Assembly: GCA_014607495.2 (NCBI GenBank)
Contig: CP053169.1
Coordinates: forward strand, 4,464,001-4,528,000
Source of the DNA: Carposina sasakii
Lineage: Eukaryota > Arthropoda > Insecta > Lepidoptera > Carposinidae
DNA: 64,000 nt
Direction: 5' to 3'
Positions within the stretch are counted from its first letter, which is position 1. Each line of letters starts with the position of its first letter. Of this stretch, positions 49,775-59,646 are shown one piece after another. A model generated the notes under the pieces. The model ran no database searches. It was not told where the DNA came from and saw only the letters and a program-made list of their open reading frames with translations. A program made the position numbers and the translations under genes.

Positions 49775-50529
49775 GTAAGTAGCGGAATGAAAGTGATTTT
49801 TAACATAAGATTAGGTGCTAAAAATATTTTTTTTATCGATAACAATTGATATAGGTATAGAACAAATATTTTAACACAAGTGTAGACTGAATAACCGTGA
49901 ATGAAAAAAGGACATAAGTATTATAAAAAAGCGTACTTAAAAAACTTAGGTACAATTTTAACTTCCAACACTTAACTGAAAATTTCACAACACCTAACCA
50001 TGTCCTTATAAAAAAGTGTAACAGAAGAACCCACCGCCGAAACACAATAGACAAATGCATGAAAACAACTATATAAAACAAATATGTACATACAAATCGC
50101 AACCCCCTTAGGTGTGTTTATAATAACTTATCGACCACAAGGTACAAAATTAAGCTAACTCTAGCAACCATAACGCTTAGTCCTAAACATCAATTCCTTC
50201 TTACTACCCTAAATAACAACACTCATTCAAACATATAGGCATTCAAAAAGGATTTCTACATCATAAACAATACTACGACTTGTAATAATAACAAACAATG
50301 TAGTCGATTCATTCAAGAAAATAACCATAAAGCAATGAATAATTAAATAACTCGATTATTTGCATTAGCTGTTAACTGCCGGTATCGAGCAGTTTATTAA
50401 TTGACGAGAAAATAATGTGAGGCCAATAAAAATGCAATACATAAAACAAACTAATTGAGAAAATCATTTACTTACGTAGGTACGGTATATTGTAGAAGGG
50501 GCGACGGACCAGCATATACCGCCACATAA

Positions 50530-51727
50530 AATATTTTTTTTAAAAGGAAAAACAGACTTCCTCCCCTATGAGCCAAAACTCGAGCTTACTAAAGTAAAAT
50601 TTTGCTAAAGGGCAAATATATATTGCGTTAAGCCGTGTACGAAGTTTAGAAGGCATGATATTGCCAGATTTATATGCCAGCAAATTATTAAATCGGCCAC
50701 ATGACGAAAGGGTACTGAGAGAAATGACTAGGCTTCAAAATTATACATCTGACAATATAAGCAACATACTGGGTGTAAAAAGACAACTTTGTTCTTTTAA
50801 TACCTCGTATTCTTTGTAACATCACGATCATTTTTTTTCTATGGAAACACCCCTGGGAAACCAAGTTTATGAATATCAGCATTTTTTAAAATAAATCCAT
50901 CTGGAAACAATTAACAAACATTTCTTTTAAAGACACCATATTAATATTTTAAAATGTTAGTAGGTACATTTGTCAATCGAATACATTGCTTGCAATAAAG
51001 AGTTTTTTTTTTCGTTTCCCAGGGTTGGTTCCATAGAAAAAAATGATCGTTAGGTTACAAAGAATACGAGGTATTAAAATAACAACGTTGTCTTTTTACA
51101 TCCTGTATAATTACACTCCTTCTTCCTGCCCTGTTCCCAATCATTTGAGGTCGGTGCAATATGTAGGTCCGTCATATCGTTACTCTCATGTCTACCTCTT
51201 CCTCTATAACCATCTTACTTCGGACACGGCTTAACGCAACATACTCGTACCTACTACATCTTCATAAGCCTATTGCAGTCCACTACTGGACGTAGGCTTT
51301 CCCCTGCCATAAGGGGATTTTGTTACTAAAAAGTTTCCTTTATATTATGTGTAGCTGACCAAAATTCTCTATAAATATCTAAATACCGACTACTCGTGCC
51401 TATAATATTTGAGAATATCCCTAGATTCCTTAGAGATTTCATCATTAGGTGTTATGTTTTATATGTAGGTGATCAAAACGCTCAGTAAAAGTATAAAAAC
51501 AGACTACATGTGCCTACAATATTTGAGGATTGCCTTCGATTTCTCCAAGATCCCATCATCAGATCCTGATGTGGTGAATATGGGACCAACTTGGAAGCAT
51601 TCCATGACCTCCATGAGATAAATAAATTTGAATTCTGTTCATAAATGACGGAGTTATGAGCACACACATAAAAAATAAAAAAACATACAGACCAATTGAT
51701 AACCTCTCTTTTTGAAGTCGGTTAAAA
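50530..51727. repeat. Left arm of a large inverted duplication
   Basis: Colinear, in inverted order, with 54711-55803. Matching blocks include TATTGCGTTAAGCCGTGTAC, GATTTATATGCCAGCAAATT, AATCATTTGAGGTCGGTGCA, ATTGCAGTCCACTACTGGAC and TTTGAGGATTGCC. Its inner edge ends TTTTTGAAGTCGGTTAA. It contains a foldback element (50769-51105) that the other arm lacks. Confidence 0.85.
50769..51105. mobile_element. Foldback MITE, family F3, with TA duplication proven by an empty site
   Basis: 337 bp. The left half ATACCTCGTATTCTTTGTAA is mirrored by TTACAAAGAATACGAGGTAT on the right; ends are CTGGGTGTAAAAAGACAA and TTGTCTTTTTACATCCTG. TA flanks both sides. The inverted partner arm reads straight through (GTGTAATTATATGTTGCTTA at 55400-55419), which equals this locus minus the element and one TA. 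Confidence 0.9.
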
Positions 51728-52084
51728 ATACATTAACACAAAATAAGTGCCTAAATAATCTGGATGTTTAGCCGTTTAGCGGCTGATTTAGAATTTCGTC
51801 CAAAATTTGTAGGTAGAAACAAATCCGCGAATAAAATTATATCAATTATACATATAAACCAAGATCTATACAGCATGAATGGATCCTCTCAATCCTCACA
51901 AGTGGCCCTACGAGCGAGAAACATTAAGGAAAGACAAAGAGGAGATGCGATAAACAAATTAATCCTGCGACAGTCAACGTAGACTATACAGAGAAATGTA
52001 AACCCTCACGTAAACCATTTGCTTCCTTCATTCTACCCTTCCGCCCGTAAAACAAGACACTTACGTACATGTAGGTACCCACGG

Positions 52085-52290
52085 CTGTCTTCCCGAAATG
52101 GGGTCGCCAGTACTGCAGGCTTAAAAACGAGATCGCACAGCCACGTTTAGCATAGGGAGGACATATTTAAATGATCAATGACAAGTTCATCGTCTTAGAG
52201 AATGCCTGAGTTCCTTAGTCGAATAATAGTCCTACAATATGCACGGAAGAAGATACAGCTGATGTATTCTAGTAACACAAGACAACGACG
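52085..52290 (-). repeat. Interspersed repeat, family R3
   Basis: CTTCCCGAAATGGGGTCGCC, AGTACTGCAGGCTTAAAAAC, CACGTTTAGCATAGG, ATGCACGGAAGAAGATACAG and CTGATGTATTCTAGT, as in 25235-25400. Confidence 0.65.
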
Positions 52291-52589
52291 AAGACGATTT
52301 TCCATTAACAGACGTGTTAAGACCACCTCTTTTGCATCCCAGCTTATCACGTATCACGGCTCGAATGTCACCCAGTGATGTGCTTGCATCACTAAACAGG
52401 GCTCCATGGCCGGAAGTCAAGGAAATTTATAACTATAGCTAGCGAAGATCGCGAAAAATACCAGTAAAATGAAAGATATTTTTCCGGCATAAAAATAGTA
52501 TCCATTCTATCCAAACTTTTACATTTCTGATATTATTAAGACTGATTATAAACTAACTGATTAGAGTGTTGGTACCAGTTGGTATTATG

Positions 52590-52810
52590 TTGGTACAAAC
52601 TAGCAAAACTTGGCTACTCCATAACCGCTGTCGCTGTCTGTCCGTCCCTATGTATGCTTAAATATTTAAAACTACGCAACAGATTTTGAAGCGGTTTTAA
52701 TAGATAGAGTGATTCAAGAGGATGGTTTACATGTACAACTAGGGACCCGCCCCGGCTTCGCACGGGTGTAATGCTCTTTCTCGCGTACGAAGTCGTGGGC
52801 GGCCGCTAGT
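52590..52810 (-). repeat. Interspersed repeat, family R6
   Basis: AAACTACGCAACAGATTTTG, AAGCGGTTTTAATAGATAGA, GAGTGATTCAAGAGG and CCCGGCTTCGCACGGG: reverse complement of the order at 17255-17410. Confidence 0.65.
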
Positions 52811-54710
52811 TGTAAATATACCTAAGTGAAGTACATGCTACAAACACCTATCGCAACTATGAATACCAATTATACCTACAATCTTCTTGTTATTGAAATA
52901 AACATAATTTATTCTGGGATTTTCTGATAGGGAAAAAAGAAGAATGAGCTGATTCGGTGCAAATAGCGTCGCGTAATGAAACTAACTTTATTAATTAGGC
53001 AGATAGTACATTTATTGTACAGGGTTTTTTATCTCGAATATTATAATTATCTAGAAATTTTTCGTGCTGGTGCGGAGCTTCGCTAGAATAGGCGGCACTA
53101 GTATTAGTTGTACCTTATTATTATGGAATCACGAGCAAGCTCATTCACTAAATTAGGAACAATATGTCTACTGAAATTAGGTACTATTCTGTTCTATTAA
53201 AATTTCATTTTGAGAATAGGCATCCTCCTTTTCTTTGCAGACTTAAATAACACCACAGAGAATGAGCCTGCAGCTTTGGTGATATCATAACAAATTATTC
53301 AGAAGAGCAATTAGAATACACCATTTTTTGCTCGCATTTTCATATTTGGATCAATAATGTATGAAGTTCCGATGTTCTCCGTTTGAATTTAAATATGCTA
53401 ATGAATGTCACTTAAAATATGTAAATTTTACAATATTTCTGATTTCTGTAACATTTTGCGAATCCATAAAATATTATTACAAGATTATTACCTCTTAACG
53501 TCAATAATAATATTCGACTATTTCCTGACACCTAGGGTTTCTTTTATGTTATATCAATATTTTTTGCCTGTTTTTTCACCTTGCATATGGTTGGAACCGA
53601 ACCTTCTATAGGTATATTTCGATTGGAGAGATATTAAAAATATCTGAAACGCTGTCAAATTACGTTTTTGAACACAACCAAACCAAAGCTAACCCATTAC
53701 CTAAAACGTTCCGTTGTCGAAAGGTAAAAAAGTTGACATTTAGCGCGTTTCCCCCAGCCTTTGCAATCCTGTGAAATTAGATTAAAAACTACTTATTCCT
53801 GTTACATAAATTCGGGAATTAACAACAACTATTCCAATTCCCAATTCACAAAGGTTTTTATGTTTACCTATCGTGACTGGCATTTTTCTTATCAAAGTAG
53901 TTTTCTTGTAAACGAGATAATAATTAGTTTAATGATTACATTATGCCAAGGTAAATAGGCTAAGGTGCATTACTAGTTACAAAGCATGTAATTAATGTAA
54001 CACGTGCTCTACTATAGGTGAATCTGATTATAATACTTTACAGTTTAGTTAATATTTTTAACTAGATATTAAAATTGCTTGAAATTTTACCAAGTTACAA
54101 AATAATTTAGTAGACAATTCATATTTTTTAAATTACTGCAATATTCTCAAAAAAAATGTATTTCAGCTCTTTTATTAGTGTTACTAAAAGTATACTTTGT
54201 TTGTTTTTTGAATTACGAAATATTTATTGTAAAGATCTAAGAAATCTTGTTTTAAAAAGTCCAACATATATTAATATAGTGTTAATATTTTTATTATTGT
54301 AGGCACGACAGAAAATATAAGTACTTACCTACTTACAATTTCATCACATAAAGCCAATCAAGTTTTTTGGATGTTTTCATATATATGGCATAATAAAAAC
54401 AAACCTAATATTATTTAAATTACATTCGAACATAATACGTGTAAGTATATTGTGCTGATGCAGGAACTACGAGTACGCCCGGTTTTCCCAAGAATGCTGC
54501 ATGCATTAACTTAATACAGTCTTGTTTTATCACAATATAAGCATACCTACGACATTTTATATTGGATTAAATCCAGGATGTAGCAACCAACTTTATAATA
54601 TATTTAGGCCCACTTGAAGTAAGCCACTTGCAGCGAATGCTTAAATCTATAGGTAGATTCAATTTTGAGTGCCGCCTATTACACACGACGTCTGTCATTT
54701 GTTGTCATTT

Positions 54711-55803
54711 ATCAACCGACTTCAAAAAGAGAATTATCAATTCGTCTGTATGTTTTTTTTTTTTTTATGTGTGTTACCTCAGAACTCCGTCGTTTATTTC
54801 AATTTTTTTTTTATAGTTGGTCATGGTATACTTCCAGGTTGGTCCCATATTCACCACATCAGGATCTGATGATGGGATCTTGGAGAAATCGAGGGCAATC
54901 CTCAAATATTGTAGGCACATGTAGTCTGTTTTTATACTTTTACTGAGCGTTTTGATCACCTACATATAAAACATAATATCTGATGATGGAATCTCTAAGG
55001 AATCTAGGGATATCCTCAAATATAAAGGGCACGAGTAGTCCGTTTTTAGATATTTATAGAGAATTTTGGTCAGCTACACATAATATAAAGGAAACGAGGG
55101 TCTGATGGTGGAGCTGCCGAAAAACAGATAGTGGAACTTTTTAGTAACAAAATCCCCCTATGGCAGGGGAGGCCTACGTCCAGTAGTGGACTGCAATAGG
55201 CTTATGAAGATGAAGATATAGGTAATTGTATTAAGTCGTGAAATTGTATGTTGCGTTAAGCCGTGTCCGAAGTAAGATGGTTATAGAGGAAAAGGCATAC
55301 ATGAGAATAACGAGATGACGGATAATAGGGATAAATGAAAGAAGAGTACCTACATATTGCACCGACCTCAAATTATTGGGAACAGGGCAGGAAGAAGGAG
55401 TGTAATTATATGTTGCTTAAATAAGAGTGTACGTGGCTGTTGCGCTGCCAAATCTCTTATATTCCTCCGAGGCGTGGTGCATGTCTCCACCTCAAGTGCC
55501 TCCGATCCAGCATGAACGCCAACTTAGTAATATCTAGGAGTAGAAGTGGTCGCCGAAATCGGTCGGAAGTCATCATTATCATCATCATCATATTATCAGA
55601 CGTAAAGTTTCGAAGCCTAGTCCTTTTTCTCTTTTGTCATGTGGCCTATTTAATCATTTGCTGGCATATAAATCTGACAATATTATGCCTCCTAAACTTC
55701 GTACACGGCTTAACGCAATATATATTTGCCCTTTAGTAAAATTTTACTTTAGTAAGTTCGAGTTTTGGGAGGAAGTCGGTTTTTCGTTTTAAAAAAATTA
55801 TTG
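54711..55803. repeat. Right arm of the large inverted duplication
   Basis: Starts TCAACCGACTTCAAAAAGAG and runs through GATCTGATGATGGGATCTTG, GAATTTTGGTCAGCTACACA, CCTACGTCCAGTAGTGGACT, TGTTGCGTTAAGCCGTGTCC and CTTCGTACACGGCTTAACGC. Relative to the left arm it has extra segments near 55095-55135 and 55420-55590. Divergence between arms is clearly visible, so the duplication is not recent. A loose repeat of the inner edge occurs alone near 33090-33125. Confidence 0.85.
55420..55590 (+). mobile_element. Insertion present only in the right arm, (TCA)n-tailed
   Basis: About 170 bp between GTTGCTTA and TATTATCAGACG, sequences that adjoin in the other arm. It is GC-richer than its surroundings and ends in TCATCATTATCATCATCATC, so a truncated non-LTR element inserted after the duplication is likely. 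Its family was not identified. Confidence 0.6.
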
Positions 55804-57987
55804 ATATAAGATTCTTCTTTCTTTCATCTGCTTCTGCAAGACGAAATGTGTGCTAATTCGCGATTGAAATAAAATCTAAATTTACGTAGTTCTTTCGAGG
55901 GTCCTTTATCGGTGGGTTTACTTGGAATCCTCAGGACACTGCTGGGACATGATCGCTACCAGTCATCCTATAAAATGTTAACACAATTTTGTTTAATTCT
56001 CCGAAGCGACAAAGCCCCAACCAACCGCATTTGGGACGCACAGGTCGCGTAGCTTATATATAAAAAATCTTTCGGTTGTGCCCGATAAAAAGGGCAAAGC
56101 CGTTTATCTTTATTTAAAAAAACATTTGGTGTAAGTGGACCTACATTCGTACCTAAATATATTGAAGAAAACGGGGAATTAAGAAACACATGTCGTCTTG
56201 CTTTTTTTGTCCCAAGCTAAGCTATCTTTAGCTAAACGACGTGAGTGTCAGTGCCAATTGCATTCTGAATCTATCTAAGGGATCTGAGTTATTGCAGATT
56301 AACTTGATTCATAAGAGTTTCATTTTGCCTAAAACCTTATAATTAAATAAGGGCCGAAAACCTAATAGGAACAACCTTAAAGTATGAACTGGATTTGAAC
56401 CTGCATTCTCTTGCCTTCAATAAACACAGGTAGTTTGTAGAATATACGTTGAATTCACATGTGTGAGGTCACATATTCCGGAAGTTTCGCTATATGAGAA
56501 TCTAGATTAAAAAGAGCTCAAAAACGGGTTGTACAATACACCCGAGAAACAGTTTTTTCTTCTTAGTAACAATAACAAAATAAAGGTATAATTAAAATAT
56601 ATAATGAAGGACATATCGTCGACGAAAAATTTATTATAAAATTATTAATAAAGAAATGGAATAAAATTAATTATTATAAGTTACAGAATTTTTCTTTTAA
56701 AAAGTTTAATATTGAGTGACTGTTAGTACTAATAATTAAACTATCTCAAGTAACAAATTGTTGGATTTGAATTACGAGTATAGGTACCTATTATAACAAA
56801 ATTATATTTTTAAGTGGCCACTACTTGGTCTTATTGTTTGCCGTGCCCTTACAAGGCGTCACATGTACCTACTATATTTAATTTTATGTAACATCTATTT
56901 AACCTGTGACATGCAATAAATGAATGAATGAATGAACAAAACCTATAGGAAAATTATTAAATACACGCTCCTCAAAAGAACCAAAATAGTCAACCCACGA
57001 AGATAAATTTTAAACGTCCGAGGTATTTTCTGTCTTATATGAAAGGTACCTTTAGTTAGATGGACGTGAGTTAAAAACTAAACTAACTTAAATTGGGGTT
57101 TTCCAAGAGAATGCGAAATCAGTCGTCGTATATCTATCATCATTACCATTATTTTCTTGTCTTTTAACACAACCGCGAAATTGGGGAATCCCCATAAAAA
57201 TGAATTTGTACATCGAAATAGCGTTTTATTAGAAAAATGAAATTATTTAATCCTTTTTCTATATGATAAATATTTTTTCTGCCTAATGTAATAAGAATAT
57301 TTTTTCTGCTGAATATTTAGTTTTTCTACGTTGGCATAGGTATTATATATTTTCTCATCAAGGTAAATTAAATACCTCCATTATAAACCCCTCTAACGCC
57401 TTTCCTGTTCGCTCTATGGGACATCGCAACCACTTTCATTTTCCTTATTTTAAGTTAAGAGTGATAGTCGCCCTTAAAATGATTACTTTTGGTTGCACCT
57501 TATCAGAATGGCTTGATGTTACATAATTTTGTTTTTCCAATCAGTAATTCTGTCGACCGGTCCATTGCGGTCCAACTTTCCGTTGCCTAATATTCTAGAT
57601 ATCTGTATGTCGGATAGAAATTCATTATTATGCTAAAAAATATATTGTACAGAGGCGAACTTGATGATTCATTTCGATAAAGAATCCAACGTCACAGATG
57701 AATCACTAGTAACGGACATATAAATTTCCTGCGGTAGCGACACTCCTACAAATGGCAGGTCGTGGCCGAGTTTTCATCTAATTAATTACTTAAATTGGAT
57801 CCGTATTCATTAGTAAAGTCGGAGCGGATACACTGGAGTGCTATTTTTTCTATTATTAACGCCTATTTTTTCTATTATTATCGCTTCGCTCAATTACGGT
57901 TAGATATTATATACTAAGTACTACGACACGATACTACATCGACTACAGAAAAGCAACAATCTAATCATTCAACAACTATATACCTAC

Positions 57988-58216
57988 AAAATTATTAATA
58001 AAGAAATGGAAAAAAATCTTCACCCGAGTGGGATACGAACCCACGACCACTGCATACCGTGCTAATTGCTCTAACCACTGAGCTACCGGGTCAATTACTC
58101 GGATGACGAATTTTACCATCTCTTTTCTAAATTACATATTGGCAACGTTATTTTTCATCCCGATAGCTATACACTAGCCAATACTCGGCAAACAAAGCTG
58201 AATCCCTCGGCACAAT
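57988..58216 (-). repeat. S2 SINE block, first tandem copy
   Basis: Contains on the minus strand GGTAGCTCAGTGGTTAGAGC (tRNA D-arm and A box), GTGGGTTCGTATCCCAC (T arm) and the AT-rich tail, plus about 110 bp of shared downstream DNA (ACTCGGATGACGAATTTTAC, TTTTTCATCCCGATAGCTAT). The whole block recurs 323 bp later. Confidence 0.8.
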
Positions 58217-58310
58217 GTTTAAAGATGAAACGATCAACCATATCCTAACGGATTGTATTAATGGAGAAGTATTTTTATAAATTTATCTTAGTCAAGATAT
58301 TATATATTAT

Positions 58311-58531
58311 AAAATTATTAATAAAGAAATGGAAAAAATTCTTCACCCGAGTGGGAATCGAACCCACGACCACTGCATACCGTGCTAGTTGCTCTAACCA
58401 CTGAGCTACCGGGTCAATTACTCGGATGACGAATTTTACCATCTCTTTTCTAAATTGGCAACGTTATTTTTCATCCCGATAGCTATGCACTAGCCAAATC
58501 TCGGCAAACAAAACTGAATCCCTCAGAACAA
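58311..58531 (-). repeat. S2 SINE block, second tandem copy
   Basis: Same order as 57988-58216, with GTGGGTTCGATTCCCAC in the T arm (an intact B box) and a small internal deletion (TACATATT missing before GGCAACGTT). The pair reflects a segmental tandem duplication including flanking DNA, because non-SINE sequence is also repeated. Confidence 0.8.
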
Positions 58532-59646
58532 CACTACCTATATACCTATATACCTAGTAATTTATGTCTGGTGTAATCAATCACTAATAATCATAGTTTT
58601 AATATTGGACTTACAAAGTTGATCTAAGATAAAATTAAGTTCAAGATTTAATTTATTATTACAAACTCTACACGTCAGGAGCTTGACTCGCTAGAAAATA
58701 ATTAGAATAACCGCCAATCAATGGATTTAATTGCGATCTTACATGGACAAAGTTCCTGGGGGTCTACTCTGAAATGCCGTTTTCGAATCTTTCTGTCCGA
58801 CCGAAGCTCGACCGAATCAAAGCCTTTTACAGCCTTTGACCCTACTACGAAATTGCTTCGGATTCATTCATCTGAGTTCACAACTCATTCGGAACCATAG
58901 AGAATAATTCACATTGACTAATATTATAAGCTTTCTATTATCTAGCCTTATACTTGTCAAATAGAGTTCGATCGGACCAAATGAAAAAACGGCACGACTG
59001 AGCCGATCGAAGGAAGTTCGTAGTAGGAAACACCTCGATATTCGGCCGATACTTCGTTTATCGTCACCTCAGAGTAGACCTCCTGAACTCCTGAGATATT
59101 GTAGGTGCATAATAAGTTTTTACTCAGTGACTTGATTCTAAGGTTTCGCTATGAAAGCATGTCTTATTTCTCTAAGGCTCGACGCATAACGGTGCGAGAC
59201 GCGACAATGCCCTCAAACGGAAACCTAATGGCTAACTTAACCCAACTTCCTCAAAAATAACACATCCTAGCCGCAAGAATAGCATAAAACATAAACAATA
59301 ATGGCCTTGAACCCCAATATGTACTCATTCATTAAGTTGCAAAACTGTTATAATAAAACAGTTACAAAATAACCTGTTTCGTACATTATTGATATCGTTT
59401 ATAGGTAATAGATATATTTACGTAATTTTTACAAAGATATAACACACGAGGTCGCCTGACCGACTCACGTAACCATTAACTATATCGTCCAGCGACACAT
59501 GTGAGTAGAATAGTTTTTCACGGTCAATATTTTTTAACCCATCTACAAACACCTACGTCAACAGTAGTTCCCTAACAAAGATATGGCACTTCTTTATAAA
59601 AATCTGATTTTCACACCTATTAAACTGAAACATTTCTCGTTTTCAG

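Larger units (their letters stand above)
49775..59646 (+). other. Candidate leader intron of gene C, 9.9 kb
   Basis: If the leader exon is correct, this is one intron. It holds the inverted duplication (arms 50530-51727 and 54711-55803), an R3 and an R6 repeat, and the duplicated S2 SINE block. 52820-54600, 55810-57980 and 58540-59640 are AT-rich with nothing recognised, except an S2 tail piece near 56632-56660. No alternative coding exon was seen. Confidence 0.45.

Noticed and set aside
54628..54959. Several 60-93-codon frames near 54.6-54.9 kb
   Set aside because: They fall in the arm of the inverted duplication and are partly mirrored in the other arm; no protein resemblance.
58016..58415. 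tRNA genes at the two GTGGGTTCGATTCCCAC sites
   Set aside because: The T arm and D arm look intact, but the anticodon arm does not pair well and the same AT-rich tail follows every copy, so these are tRNA-derived SINEs.
57988..58531. CRISPR-like or satellite array
   Set aside because: Only two units of about 320 bp in a eukaryotic context; this is a simple tandem duplication.
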